Below, piece by piece: positions 33,662-47,033 of a stretch of 64,000 nucleotides of DNA. The notes under the pieces were generated by a model. It saw only the letters and a list, made by a program, of their open reading frames with translations. It was not told the DNA's origin and made no database searches. The translations under genes and the position numbers were made by a program. Position 1 is the stretch's first letter; each line of letters opens with the position of its first letter. This DNA comes from Schistosoma mansoni (lineage: Eukaryota > Platyhelminthes > Trematoda > Strigeidida > Schistosomatidae), in NCBI RefSeq assembly GCF_000237925.1, contig NC_031495.1:7107852-7171851 (forward strand), in the 5' to 3' direction.

Positions 33662-35011
33662 AATTAATTCATTTATATTACTGGATTCTTCCCTACATTA
33701 AATCACATTCAGATTTTACCATGGTGTATTCTTCGTTCAAACACGAAACCCTATGTAAAAAGCATCTCTATTAATGTTATTATAAGTGAATAATGAATGA
33801 TCTCCACAATCATTGTTCACAATATTGTTTTATTCCCGATTGTTTAAATGAACTTCACATCATGATATTTTCGAACAACTTGTCAACTGTGAATTGTAGC
33901 AGTCAAATCAGATTTCTATATCTCTCATGACTCATTCATTTCACAAATCCAGAGTTCTGATTTATGTAGCACAATTATATTGATCATTGATATGAATATT
34001 TCACTTGAAGTATGTGACCTTGATTGATTGTTTGTTTTCACGTTGTGAATTGGATTCATCAATAATGTTGTAGATCAGAAATATTCATCGATATTTTGTG
34101 TAGAGATAGTAAAGTATCAAGGTATTTCTACATCATTAACATATTTGTATATGTTGATTGAAGTAATCTATCGTGTTCAATTGTCAACCAAGTACGCTTT
34201 CATCTCTCATTTCACGTTGACTGAACATTCAATGTGTGTTCTTCAAGTACCCAGTATCACTTGTTACAACAGCTATTCAATACAGACCTGATCACAATCA
34301 TTACAACTACTGATGAACACAGTTATATTCCATATTCAAATGGAATGAAACTGTGTGTTTTGATCTTGTACTTATCAGACATGTCTCTTGTGATCAACAA
34401 TGAAATGGATTTCGTGAGACTGATTGGAATAGTTAGGGAATATGGAAGTGTAGGGGTTTGTTTCTCGAATCTCGTTCAGTTATGCATCTGTTTATTGTTT
34501 CGATGTCAGGTTTAGAAGCTTCATTGTAGATTGCCACAGAAATATATCGATTTGTCTAGTGAGGAACAAAATACAGTGGATACCAACATGATTGCGATGC
34601 TCCAATTCTCATCGAATAGATCAGAAATGGCTTCCACAGGTAACTGGACGTACCAAATATTTATAGTGAAGCAACTCTAGTATGAGTGAGCTGAGTAGAC
34701 ACAATGTGTAAAAGGACTAACCACTCTTGTAAATTCTTTGTACCCACATTGACGATCTATCGACAATGAAGCATGAGTTATTAGTACCATGTTTCACAAA
34801 TCAGATCTTCTTAAACAGTTAGTTTGATTTCTGTATCGAATTGAATTGATGAAATGTTGAGTATTTGTATTGGTGACTGAGTGAACATTTGTAGTTGGTG
34901 TGGACTTTGATAATAGCATGTGATATGTTGTTGGTGGAAGGAATGGACAATTTAAGTGGTTAGGTTAATTGGAGAAGACATTATGTTGGTGCGTCACTAA
35001 ACGAAAATCAT
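33662..35011 (+). repeat. duplicated block R1, copy a
   Basis: About 1.35 kb matching 51402-52735 at a constant offset of 17,740 bases for most of its length, with long identical stretches. It ends in a region where copy b has lost about 25 bp. Both copies contain the same 93-codon open frame (34234 and 51974) with no ordinary start. I do not treat it as a gene because it lies wholly within the repeat. Confidence 0.85.
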
Positions 35012-38000
35012 AACGACGAAGCAACTTACCAAGCGTAATATACCATATGTAATGACATGATTGCAAATGATGTATATGATTTGAAATTGGATAATGTCTA
35101 TAGTTAGCACTGATTGATGTATGCAGTTGGTTAGATGTTCAGTGAATCACGGCACTCTGTGTGTGAGGTGATAGTTGGATGTGATTGGTGTTGAACTGCA
35201 TAAATTCAATTTGTGGTCACTGTACGTGTGAGGAATTAAGAAAATATTAGATGAGTATTCAGAATTAGAGCGAAAATCAGTTACTGATGATATGGGAATG
35301 TCAGTGAAGAGAAATGATCAAGTTACTGTTGTCTGGTGAAAGTACCTGTTTGAAGTGATTTGAATCAGTGAGAGATGTGGCAGTATGTTGGATTGTGTAT
35401 TGATAGGTTACACGAGTTGAATTGAGAAATTACTTGAAATACTGTTTTCCTCATATATTCAGCATCTACAAGTCACAAGACTTCTGTTAATTACTAACAT
35501 GATTACATACTACTAGTGGATAGACCGTTTTAAGTAGAAGAATGCTAATCAAAATAAATACTTTTTTTGACTGATGTGTTCCAAACTATATATGTTAAGT
35601 AAGCTCTGATATTCAGTCCCATTCATATCCTTTTTAAGACATAGTCTCTGTAAAAATGAGAGACTTGAGTTATATGATATATACAGGACGAAATAATAAA
35701 TCTAAATGAGGACTACCATCCATTCAGTGCTATGATGAAACGGTTATTCATTCATTCATCATTCTCATTGTTTTCCCCGCAGAAATCAGTCTCTGCTTTA
35801 AACCATCATTAAATTGCTTCTAGTTAAGTTAGCAGTTGTATTTGTTAGTCATGTCCATAAATAACCAATCAAATCGTTGCTTAAGCGCTCACTATATCAA
35901 TCTGGTCTGATGTATTTGTAGACTATCCTTGTTGCATGTGACCTGCCAATTGAAGGACATTATTATCCTATTATGTCACTGTGACTCAGAATTTTTATTC
36001 ATTTCGATAAGACACGCAATACCGGTCGCTATGTTTGTGCGTTCCACTTAATAACTATAAATCCTTTGATTATTGTACTAATGGAATTGTTTTTACGTTT
36101 AGAAACAGATAAAGTTTTAAGCCAAGTTGTCCTTGTTCTGGCTATAGCTTTCACCAAGACTCTGGGGTCACCAGTATCGCGTTTATAGTTCTAGTAGAAG
36201 ATCTGTAGGACAAATCAAATCCTACATTATTATTGAGAACTATAGGAGTGTAAACTATTCGTGTCAATCCTGTCCATAACTATAGTGACCAAAATAATTT
36301 TAGTTTCCGAGCTGACTTCTGTAACTCAGTGTGAACTTAATGTGTCTTGCCTTTGTCCAAGTATTAATGAATGAGAAGTCACTCATCTCATACGTATGAT
36401 TGTCTCTTGTGATTGTTTATTTTCTGCAAATATCATTACTATTCAGTATCTGGAAGTTTTGTTCATTCTCCTTTGTAACTGGTTGATGGGTTTACTGTAT
36501 TTACTCCACATACTTGTTTTGAACATGCTTACGTGAAGACTGTAATTTAACAGTTTGCAACAAGTGTTTGAAAACATAGCTGTGAACAAAATGAAATTAT
36601 ACACCGTAGATTTACAAATTCTTTGTCATGAAAACTCACGTACATGCAATATTGATTGTCAGTTTTGTGGCCTAATTCGTGACGTAGTAGCTTTCCTTCT
36701 TCACAACAGTTTTTAGTAAAGTATTACATACTGACGGTATTGAGTCAACCAATCACAATTAAGACAACCCCTCATGTATTCTGTGAGACATTTGAAGTGC
36801 AGTAACAGATAACTTGTATTTTATTATTAACTAGATGAAAATCGACAGTAATTTATTCTTAAAATGCTTGGGACAAATAAAAACATGATGAAAAAAACCA
36901 TGAATTTAAGATGGTTCTCAATCCAACTCACTAGATGTACCAGCTCCTAATACAGACTGTTTGTTGAAGTGCTTAATGTGACTCAATGAGTAGTCAAGAA
37001 TGTTTACTGACTCTAAGTAATATCCTACCATTCTTACTTCAAATCTCAGCACTAATTTTCTCAAGTTTTCAAACTTAAGAGTCGCGAAGAATTGCCTTAC
37101 AAATGATGTCAGTTCATGATGAAATCTTCAACAGTCATTTGTAAATACAATTCAAAACTCCAGTTTAGCTATCAATAGCGTTTTTTAGCGAGTTAGTTTT
37201 CTACGGGATGGGGTCTCTAACCCAATGTCCAACCCTCTTCCTTTACCCGGGCTTGCGACCGATAGTAACTCTAGAAGAGCTTCAAGTGGAGTTTTAATTA
37301 TTAATACCTGATCCTAAACTTGTTGAATTATAACCGATGTCATGTGGTGATGATAACTCAATGGGTTGAGGTTAGTCCATACAAACAAACTTAATCAATA
37401 TGTACCCGTGACTGGAAAACTGTCGTCATTAATAGATCTCAGTAATCTTGGATTTTATTTGTCTATCCTATTGGTCACAATTGGGAGTATGATAGGAAAG
37501 CGCAGAGCACGAGATAGCTTACTTCGCTATTAAAGAACTCGTAAATTGTCCTAACTAAGAACTTAAAGGATTAGTGAAACCATTTGGTTGGTGTACCTTG
37601 GTCAACATTTCCATCTTCGATCAATTTTTTATAAAGTGTGACGATAATCTGATGCCATCATATCTTACATTGAGTGACGAAGTAACGTATGAACTATTTA
37701 ACCAGACAGACGATCAATGTTAGTGTTTCTCGCAATCATTTCTATTTGATAAAGAGATCATTGTAATCTAAACGACGAATATCAAACAGGAAATTTTGTT
37801 AACCGGCCTTAACTACAGTTTCTCTATCAACGAATTTCGTCTAAAAATAAAACTAGCTAAAGTTCATGAACGACAAATGGTGGACAGCAACAGAGACAAC
37901 AGTAATTCATTCCGTACCTTCGGAAGACCGATTCGAACAGGATACCACTCATGAAGTTATTCTGAGACTGAGCAGAACGATAACAAGTAAAAAGGCAAAC

Positions 38001-38144
38001 AGTATAATTGAATAGTGATTGTATGACACATCAATGATTTCATAATTCGAAGTAACTGGCAGAATCCATTCCTGTCTTTCCATACACGTTCTGATGTTCA
38101 TCAAATTACAGAAACATAATAATTCATTTCATCTGTTCATATCA
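35012..38144. other. intergenic stretch 3' of DM9-A
   Basis: AT-rich DNA without a convincing gene. It includes one copy of a dispersed repeat (37305-37398). The rest shows no recognisable feature. Confidence 0.6.
37305..37398 (+). repeat. dispersed repeat segment shared with 28581 and 29169
   Basis: It contains tacctgatcctaaacttg through atgggttga, found also at 28581-28646, and then directly gaggttagtccatacaaac, found also at 29169. It joins the two pieces that are separated at the other locus. Confidence 0.6.
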
Positions 38145-40031
38145 TCAATCTAGAAAACACAACACTTCATAACTGTTCTCCGAATGTTCCTCACCACCCC
38201 ATGGAAAATATGCGCAACCATGTGATGGATGGACTTTACCAACACACATCTCATTATTCACTACTCTACGAGCTATGTATAAAGGTTCCGATGATTGTGT
38301 TTCACCAGCATATAATGCATTGTCTGGTACATTGCCTCCAGTATGTGAAACCCATCCATATCTAGATGAATAAACAATGGAGAAAACATATTGTTTATGT
38401 AAATATTTATAAATATTTTGAATAATATGTCGTCAGTGGATGAAATTTGTTTGGAAACTGCAGAATTGAATATGGGAAAAATGAAATAATCCGATAGACA
38501 GTGGTTACTCAAGAAATGCACTTGGATAACTGCACAACATGGTTGTGGTACTTCTCAATTGTTACATTCTGAATATGAAGGCAGTTAGTAAACAAAAGTG
38601 AAAATCTGTTTATAAAATCAAGATCATGTTGATTCTGTGATTTTTCCGTTTCTATCAAGATTAACTCACACGCTATCACGGAAACAATCAGTTCGAAATA
38701 ACAACTGTAGAGTTTTGATGAGTACGGTAACATAGAACACTGACTATCGAATAAATAGTGAGTAGTTTCGAAATGGATTTCATTATAAGCTATTCAAGAC
38801 GTGTAATATTTAGTAAATAGTGCAGTCAGTTGTAAATGTTAAGAAATATATACAACATTTAGGAGTTTCACATCACAAAGTGACTCTGGTTAAACAAGCA
38901 TAGGAATCCAAGAAGCCTCATATAGTGTACACAGTCTGAATATTTGTATAGGTCGATCAAGCGAATATTTAGATCTGATACTTTATCTGCTTTGAAAATG
39001 CTGCACAATATTCATCGTATGGTGTTCAACACTTAAGATAAATGCCAATCAAATTTCAACTGAGGCGCATTAAAGTTAGTGCAATGACAAACAGTTCAGT
39101 TACTCTGTATGACATCATTATGCATATTCTTCCTTGAACGGATTACCAAGTTAATACATTCGGCCTACATCTATTTATATGCGTCTGATTTAGTGTCAAT
39201 GTAAATAAAAATAAACAGATTTATTCGTTTGATAAAACTAACATAGATACACAAGTATGATACGATTGTGTTGTTAGATGAATGCTGTGTGAATTCCATA
39301 TGTGGCTTTATTCCAACAAATATTAATACATGCATGCAGTGAACAGTTCTTAAGTGACCGGTTCTATATTTGTAGTTCAGCTGTTCAGACCAACTGATCA
39401 CATCGGAAGTTAATGGTAATGTCTTTCCGTGATGTACTTGGTGGTATTTATCCTAAATGCCATCTTAAATGGCTTATTCCTATAACTTCGAGTGTTAATC
39501 AAAAAGAATTCGTAGTCGAAGGAGTCTTATTGAGTGAATTGAGCCTTTCCAATTTTTTTTTCAATCTGACCTATTGGGTGTAGTTATAAGCATTTTGGTT
39601 GAGGTTTTGTCAAATTGGTCTCTCGTATTCATTGATGAAATGTAGAACTATCAGTCCATGACTTGATGATTCAACTGGGTCCATGAATCAACTTATTTCA
39701 AACGATAAAATCAAATGAGTAGGACACACATTCGAAATTCTTTACTTAAATGGTACAAGTTACTTTCAACAACTTACAAATGTTCTGTTGGCTTTAATTG
39801 TGTATTGCACAACACTTCGAAACTATCTAATTCAATTTCTTTTCCATCATATGATATATAACCTTTACCAAGATGTACGGGCCATTTTCCAGGTATCACA
39901 TCATCATTAATTCGACCACGAATAACGTAGATATTAAGTTCAGCTGCAACAGCATGTGGTGGAGGGGTTTGTTTAGCGTAAGCGGGCAACCATGACAAAT
40001 GCGCTTGTCGTCGTCTAGACTGAGGCCACAT
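38145..40031 (-). CDS. DM9-domain protein, gene DM9-A, two exons, 156 aa
   Basis: Exon 1 is 40031-39778 (254 nt, donor GTAAGT) and exon 2 is 38361-38145 (217 nt, acceptor CTAG). The 1,416-bp intron is phase 2 and splits a Leu codon. The protein has two DM9 repeats. The first is about residues 11-79 (AHLSWLPAYAK, VIPGKWP, ISYDGKE, FEVLCNT). The second is about 86-153 (YGWVSHTGGNVPDNALYAG, EPLYIARR, CVGKVHPSHGCAYFPWGGEE, YEVLCFL). The second repeat is the closest of the three genes to the animal DM9 pattern (VPSHG, YGGKEH). DM9 proteins in other animals bind mannose and act in recognition or immune responses, and fluke versions are known. No signal peptide or membrane segment is seen. A splice-acceptor-like TTACCTAAG lies one base before the ATG. 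Confidence 0.9.
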
Positions 40032-40575
40032 TCTTAGGTAAGTAGATAAAATGCATAGAATGAAATAATTCTTTGAGAAATAGATTATTGAATCTTTATA
40101 AGTCAGATTTATTTGTTGGGGCCTTCCATCAACTACATATCACGATCCTACCACTATTACTAGGCAGGTATTTAATTTTGAACTATTTTTCTCACTATTT
40201 GTGGTTGGTTTTTTAAAATACATAAATGAATTTACTGTTACTGATAATATTAAAGAATCTTTTCACCTTAACTAAGCTCACAAAGCCAGACATCATTCAG
40301 GATTTACAGGAAATAAATAATAGGTGACTAACAGAAATATCGTAAACACAAAACGTTGAGAATTCCTACTTATTGGGAAACAGCTTTATGAATTTCACAA
40401 GTTTTCTATGTGAGGTTATATCATTCATGAATACTCTTATCTCGACATTTTAGTTAAATCTATTTTACTTCTTCCTATAGCATGACTCTTGCCATTCTTT
40501 CTGTTGTCTGGTCTTACTTCTATGAGCTACTGTTGAAATCAACATGTACTCTGAATGACTTATCAAAATTTTTGT

Positions 40576-40833
40576 CTATTTTTGTGAAGCTCTACTACTC
40601 CAGCTTAATACAATTATGTACTCTTTTCCAACACTCAACTTGTTCAATTTTTTCGTATTTAATAAATCTGAAAGACACAATGTTTCTTTAACTAGACTGT
40701 AATCAATGTGATTGGCGCCAAAATACTTTCTAATTTTTTGCATTACTTCTGATAATAGTATCGTACTTTCAGATAAATCCAGTTTGTTATCTTTGAAGGT
40801 TTTCATATGTAACTCAATCATTAGTCCAGAAAC
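40576..40833 (-). CDS. possible coding exon of unknown gene
   Basis: After an acceptor-like TTTGTAACAG, an open frame of 85 codons runs to a stop. It reads VSGLMIELHMKTFKDNKLDL ... VMQKIRKYFGANHIDYSLV ... LGKEYIIVL-like (exactly LSVGKEYIIVLSW). The composition is that of a soluble helical protein, not of random AT-rich DNA. I do not recognise a domain and find no partner exon in the window. It lies 545 bp upstream of DM9-A on the same strand. It could be a 3' exon of a gene on the minus strand, a retrocopy, or chance. Confidence 0.3.
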   Translation of the reverse strand, partial: VSGLMIELHMKTFKDNKLDLSESTILLSEVMQKIRKYFGANHIDYSLVKETLCLSDLLNTKKLNKLSVGKEYIIVLSWSSRASQK

Positions 40834-42122
40834 CTGTTACAAATCATAAAGTACGATTAACATTGTAGGCTGCAAAAGCAGTAGACTGTAGCAACTGTCT
40901 TTGAATAAATGCCACTGCATAATCCTTGATAAACGTGTGTATGAACAATTATCTAAGGAAATCGACCTTATGATTGGAAGGTTCAATGCCTGGATGTATT
41001 CAATAACGTCAATTTTAAAAGTACAGTCCCATGGTATAACTTATGGATCTATGGTAAAGTGTTACACGATCTGAGCTGATACCCGATTATTTCCATCACA
41101 AAAGGAATGTCTAATAGTGTAGTGAACAAGAATACGGGTGGCGACAATCGAATGAATTTAAGCACAAACTACCGACTATCGCACTAAAATCTGATAACCA
41201 TACAGTAAACAGTTAATTTGCAAAATAACAATCAATTGTCTTAATCTTGATTGTTCCTTCTGTAAATATCAGTCCATCTTCTCTGATCTCATTGTTCATG
41301 CATTTTCATACCGATTGCGCTTCGTTCCTGTTCTATCCTTATCGATCTTCTGCCAGAATACATTCTATGCCTGACCATCATCATTTACTACTTATGTGGA
41401 TATAAGTAACCTACACCACAATAGTATTCAAAAGAGAAAAGTCTAGTGGGAAAACTTCCGTGAATACAGTGTTTAGATAAACAGAATTTCGCTAAATTAT
41501 CCAAAAGTATTCGAATGATAGTTTCCAGTTAACGGGTCACTATAATTCTAATGCATTCTAACAGATGATTTACTAAAATGTCTGAATTTCACAATCATGA
41601 AAACATGGTAGATGAGTTTTAAACTCGACAAATCCTTCAGTGTTGAAAAAGTAGTCTGTATACATTTGTGGTTGAGAAGTACAAAGTATTTTGAGTAAGA
41701 AAAGTCAATTCATTAAAATCAATAATTCAGTCAATAAACTAACCTCTCAATGAGCTATGTCTGAATGGTGAATATATACAAATGCATCACTCTTATATAT
41801 AGACAGATATTTATATATATGATTAAGCTCAATATGGAGTAGGTGGCACAACGTGATTTAGTCAAACCAATATTAGACAACATAAACTATCGACCAATAA
41901 TAAAAATCAGGTCATTTTCGTCTACGTGTGTGTAGTTTAAAAATCAATCATTACAATTCAAATACCTTAAATACTAGGTTTATAGAAGATTCGATAGACT
42001 GCTGTTTTTTAAAGTGCTTCAGCAAAAAGTATAACTATGAAATTTAGAAAGAGATTACTTGGTCATTACAATCTCCCTCATTTCATATCCATTATGAATA
42101 CGAGAAATTGTGTATCACAAAG
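40834..42122. other. intergenic stretch, nothing identified
   Basis: AT-rich DNA between the possible exon and the LTR-like fossil. I see no gene, tRNA or clear repeat. Confidence 0.55.
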
Positions 42123-42606
42123 TGTTGTATCCCGTGGTGAATTATGAATAGTTACTCTGAGGACTAGTTATGGACCAATGGAATATGTCTATTTCCTATT
42201 GTATAGTTGTTACGTAACTAAACTATTTATATTCGTGTTCCTCTTATCATAAGCTTTATTTTGACCTTTGAACTATTATTATTGATTACTTTCCTCTTAT
42301 TCACAGCCACATTGGCCAATTATTGTACAAATGTTATTTTCTATTTTATGGTACGATATGGTCTATTTGGTTGGTATATAAACCCCAGTATGTTTGTGAA
42401 TAATTATTCATATTGCCGAGGCTGTTATTAGTGTTCTGGACTAAACTGACTGGGCTAGGCAGAAGCAGGATCGATATAGCACTCTAGACTGCTCGTACAG
42501 TTTTCGTGTGTCACTGTTCCAATTGATAATTCGCTCCTGTCTGATTGGTGGGGGTCAGCACGTTAATATATCATACAGGGCACGCACGCACTCACACGTT
42601 ATAACA
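42123..42606 (+). mobile_element. solo-LTR-like fossil (copy B)
   Basis: A 484-bp segment beginning TGTTGTATCC and ending ATAACA, similar along its length to copies A (13670-14209, opposite strand) and C (57480-57987). It contains a tataaacc promoter-like motif near 42376. No internal LTR-element sequence adjoins it. The family is not named. The divergence between copies suggests old insertions. Confidence 0.65.
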
Positions 42607-43964
42607 GTTATTAATTAAAAGAATTTGTATTTTTTGCACGAATAATGTAATACCGATTATAAACTTGTTTAAGTAAAGCTATTATTTAAAATGCAACGCT
42701 ATGTTTACTGAATATATTGTAAGTAGTATGAATGCAATTGATGTAGGAATAATAAGCGGAAAAGGAAATTTCGTTGGTTTATTTCAGTTTGCTCATTAAA
42801 TCGCGACTAGTTCAGCGAACAGGCATTCTTTTCCGAGTTTATTCTCAAAGAAGTCCAGTCATTTCAAAGGCATATGCCTCAGAAGATACAATAATCCCAT
42901 CACTAATAAAAATAGGGACTGTGGTGTGTGCTACTTATATGTAATACCAATCGAAAGTAGAATGCCTGGTAGCAGAAGGTTGAGAAAATCGAATGGAAGA
43001 GAACGGGAACAGAGAATGATTGGCATGAAAATATAGGAACAATAAAGTCTGAGACTATCAAATGGCATTTTGCAACTGATGTATCCAAATAAATTTTGTT
43101 GTCCCTTCACTTGTGTTCTCCTTCACTACAGGTCTACCTCCATACAAAAATAGTCCTTTTCAATCTGATGGATTTAATCTGATTAGTATGATGGTAAAAT
43201 TAAAAGTGTGCTAAGCGTTAGTTTGTTTATAAGTAAGAGGCGATTACTGAACACTGGTATGGATTTTCTCTTTAACATTATACACTATTAAACTTACACA
43301 TATTAAATATAGGTAGTTAATGATAAGAGATGATTATATTAATGTTGAGATGACAGAACGTTGAAATAATGGTTGACAGTTTACAATTTCAAGAAACTGC
43401 TAACAGTGATAGTGTTGTAGTGACCTATCTTACGACGAGAACGTGATTGGTATAATGGAAACAATTAGTCCCTTTGCATTATCGAGATAATGGAAACAAT
43501 TATTATTATAACCAATTGTACCAGTGATTGTTTTACGGTACTTCGTTCCGTTGTCCATCTTGTTGGTTCGAACTCTCTTACGCTCTGCCATTTTGCCTGT
43601 ACTCTTCGGCACGTCTCGGTATTCTTTCGATGCCACGAGATTGCCAATAAATATACCTTATCTGGACCAATAACAACCTTCTGGTTTTCGGCCTATCGAG
43701 GGATCCAAGTCGTTATCTGGCGTGTAATCTTATTGTAGTGGTGATCATAGTCAATCGAGACTGGACGCCATCTACAGTGTATCACAATTTCGTTTGTACA
43801 ATGGATGACTTACTTTAAACGTGAGTAATTTTTTGACGTAAATGAACCTCTCCCAATTCCCAACGAAGTATTACTCAAAAAAATCAATAGCCAAGTTATT
43901 ATTATGATTATTATACAGAATATATTTTAAATTTCTTAAAGGAATTCGCCTGTCATAACCTGGT
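42607..43964. other. intergenic stretch 3' of DM9-B
   Basis: Mostly AT-rich. At 43455-43505 the words gataatggaaacaatta are repeated 34 bp apart. At 43500-43760 there is a less AT-rich stretch with overlapping short frames on both strands that may be part of an unidentified repeat. No gene is supported. Confidence 0.5.
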
Positions 43965-45987
43965 TTATTCAATCAAACAAAGAACTTCATATTCTTTTAC
44001 TTGATGTTCGACATTTCCCCAAGGCATAAGTGCACATTTATATTCAGAGTTTACTTTTCCCACACACATCTCATTGTTTATGGAAGCACGAGCTACATAC
44101 AATGGTAAACCATCAGTGGTTGCACCAGCCAATAAAGCACCAGCTGGTACTCTACCATCAGATTCTGGAATCCAATTGTATCTGAAAAACATTTAACCAA
44201 ATAAATAATAAAAGAGATCGTTGTAGATAAAAGGAAATATTAAAATATGTATACAGTTTAAAAACAAGCATTACTGAAGGAATTATTAAATGATTACTAG
44301 TAAGGGTTTCAGTTATCCCATTAATTATGCTTAGGACTGAACGTTAATCAACCTATTTTACAAAATGTCCATTCTGTACGGATCCCTTCGATAATAACAG
44401 TTTTGTTTCAAGCATCTAAACTAGATGGATTGTGGGTAGTAGTCAAATCAAGGACAGTCATCTCATCATATTTGGGACTAGTCAACTAGATTTGCCTGCT
44501 TGACTCCCAGTGTTGTTGTTCGTATTAGGATGATCAGTATGGATATGTCGATGCAATCGAAATAGGATGTATATATGTCAACAAGAACCAACCAAAATTC
44601 AGTCCCGAATATCAACAATGAGATAACTTAAACCCTCACTAATAACGACATAAATATCATACTTATTAAGAAAGTTAATGATCATGCGGATTCATCAGCC
44701 TAAAGATTAACATGCTAACATCTGGGGTGATAGGTACTGGGTCCAAGTCCCACTGTAGACATAAACACTAAGATACAGATAGATCTAGCGGACGAATCCC
44801 AGAATAAGAAAGCGCTCATCCTGGATTGCACTTATAGCCACAATTCATTTATTCACGTAAAATTCGCGTCCCCTTTAGCTTAGCAAATAGGGTGATTTTC
44901 TGAAGTATCAACCATCATTATAAAACTGATGATCATACAAATCTATGTCAAGTGATAACAGTAAAGTTTTGAAATTAAAGGACATGTAGTCATATGTTGA
45001 GTAGATTTTTGATCAGAAAGCCAATTACTTAGATAATCAAGTTAAATAAAATATGGTAATATAACCCTGTAACTATTGTCTAGATACTAAATCTTTCATT
45101 GTTAACTCAATACCTCATCAAATTTTATTATAACGATACAATAGTATTAGTTTTGATCATAAAATCATCAATCCAGATAATAAATAGAAAGAGAATTAGA
45201 TCTCACATCATGTCCGACAGATTTAAATCACTTTTCACTTATGTCGAGTAGTTTAGCAATGGACTTCAGACTTGTCACATAGATGCACAGTTTAAAATAA
45301 TGGTAGTACAATCAAACCTTAATTTCCCTATATCCATTCATATTTTATGAGGAAATTAGGAAAAGACGTTGGAAGTGGATAGAACATACATTAAGGAAAT
45401 CACCAATGTGCATTACAAGGCAAATTCTAACTTGGAATCCGGAAGGGAAGCGTAAAAGAAGAAGGCCAAAGAACACATTACGCCGGGAAATAGAAGCAGA
45501 TATGAAAAGAATGAATAACAACTGGAACGAACTGGAAAGGATTTTCCAGGACAGGGTTGGATGGAGAATGCTGGTGAGCGGCCTATGCTCCTCCACGAGG
45601 GGTAACAGGCGTAAGTAAGTAATTTTATGAGTTTTGATAAGATTGTAATTTAAATTCACAATTCGTAACTAAATTTAATGATTAAAAGATTATTTATATC
45701 AATAATTGAGTTGCAATTTTTATTGTTACTTACAAGGATTGATTTGGAAATACGTTTGTATTGCATAAAATTTCAAATTTACCAAGTCCATGTTCTTTTC
45801 CATCACAAGGTATAAAAGCTGCACCTATTCTAAGAGGCAATTTTCCTGGTATTACATGTCCATTTACTTCACCTCGAGCCACATAAATACGAGAATCTGC
45901 TTCAACTCCATTTGATGGTTGATTATTTCCTACAGTAGCAGGTACCCAAGATAGATGAGATTGTCGAACATAATATGGAGTACTCAT
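43965..45987 (-). CDS. DM9-domain protein, gene DM9-B, two exons, 156 aa
   Basis: Exon 1 is 45987-45734 (254 nt, donor GTAAGT) and exon 2 is 44181-43965 (217 nt, acceptor TTTTTCAG). The 1,552-bp phase-2 intron sits at the same codon as in DM9-A and -C. The first repeat (about 12-79) has [27 protein letters not shown] and FEILCNT. The second (about 86-153) has [39 protein letters not shown] and YEVLCLI. The Met at 45987 is chosen because TTTTTTTAACTTTAAG, a good acceptor, ends right before it. In-frame ATGs further upstream have no homology support. The intron carries an Sm-alpha SINE and an RTE fragment, both antisense to the gene. Confidence 0.9.
44692..44850 (+). repeat. Sm-alpha-type SINE, degenerate, in DM9-B intron
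   Basis: It has a tRNA-like head (cagcctaaagattaacatgc), a B-box remnant (gggtccaagtccc), then a stretch in Sm-alpha order: gatctagcggacgaatcccagaataagaaagcgc split over two words, ending catcctggattgcac and tagcc. The ribozyme core is broken. It lies antisense to DM9-B. Confidence 0.65.
45335..45625 (+). mobile_element. RTE-clade LINE, 3' tail fragment in DM9-B intron
   Basis: The plus strand encodes the RTE C-terminus up to its stop: [58 protein letters not shown] and GNRRK, followed by the aagtaagtaa tail. It is 5'-truncated to under 300 bp, as is common for LINE insertions, and antisense to DM9-B. Its frame is intact over its length. Confidence 0.9.
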
Positions 45988-47033
45988 CTTAAAGTTAAAA
46001 AAATAATCCATGGTACAAATATAGATTATATTATTATTATTATGCAAATGAATAATGAAGAAAAATCATTTCAGTATTAATACCGACCATGTTTATTCCA
46101 TATTTATACATCAATGGGATCGCCTAAGAGGATTGAAGAAGTTAGGTCAGATGACAGTTTGTTCATAAAAAGACAAGCGGAAGATAATCAGAAAAGGTTG
46201 GAAACAATATTCAAGTGATTTCAAGGAACGGGTCAATGATTGATCTTTCATCATGGAAGTGGTATATTCATGAATGTTTAAGAACAGAAAACTAGGTTGG
46301 TGCTATAGGCCATTCCAGTTCACATAGATAATCACAAAACGAGCGGCATATCCATTTAAGAGGCATTTGCTTTCAGTAAGGTCTTACTTGATCCTTTGCA
46401 GTATCACAATATATCGGACAGAAATTGAGTAAAGATAAGTATAACTATAGATTAGTTCTAGAGTGATAAAGCATTGAGCTCGTCACACCTCTTTAGATCA
46501 TTAAGTGATTAGCTAAGTAATGACTTTCATTCCTATTTATATGTGTACGAATACCAATAAATAAGCATCTATTCTGATTAGTGAATGAACTTCCCTTCTA
46601 ACCCTCATCTTTTTTCATTCAAGTTGCCGGTTGAGCATATGTATAAGAAGATTGTTTATTAGTATCAACTATCGGGCACTGCCCTTCACAATGGTGAATA
46701 TTTATGAAGACAAGTGAAAAATGGATACGAAACCCCATAGATTTAAAAAGTAAGACTGTCAAGAATCACTCCATTTTGATTGCAAAATGCACGTCACAAT
46801 GAATCACATCAATTGTCAGTGTATAGGTAGTCGATACAGATATAAGATTTGAAAGCGACTAATGGAGGACATAATAACTGATGTAAATATACGAAATACG
46901 TGTTAACGAATAAAATTACCGTTAAGTGATTAAGACGTACATATCCGGCTAGTGATTCTTCAAAATATTATGTTACCTAGCTGCATTTTAAGTATGACTC
47001 AATTTTGTTAACAAGAAATGTCAGAAAACTCAT
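45988..47033. other. upstream region of DM9-B
   Basis: About 1 kb between the DM9-B start and block R2. If DM9-B has an untranslated first exon it should lie here. I see no clear core promoter or coding sequence. Confidence 0.5.

Noticed and set aside
34234-34515. A 93-codon open frame repeated almost unchanged at 51974-52255, suggesting a conserved gene pair.
   Set aside because: It lies wholly within the recently duplicated R1 block, needs a non-ATG start, and part of it recurs in diverged, inverted form at 33040-33135. Recent duplication explains the conservation.
38273-38733. Longer minus-strand frames over and beside DM9-A exon 2 in other reading frames.
   Set aside because: The DM9 frame explains the conserved motifs. 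The others have no homology and run into intron sequence.
43430-43738. Overlapping short frames on both strands with basic residues (KRVRTNKMDNGTKYRK).
   Set aside because: No domain, splice context or homologous copy in the window. It is more likely part of an unidentified repeat.
45988-46047. An in-frame upstream start for DM9-B that would add 20 residues.
   Set aside because: The added residues are low-complexity, the other two genes have nothing similar, and a strong acceptor motif ends right at the ATG at 45987.
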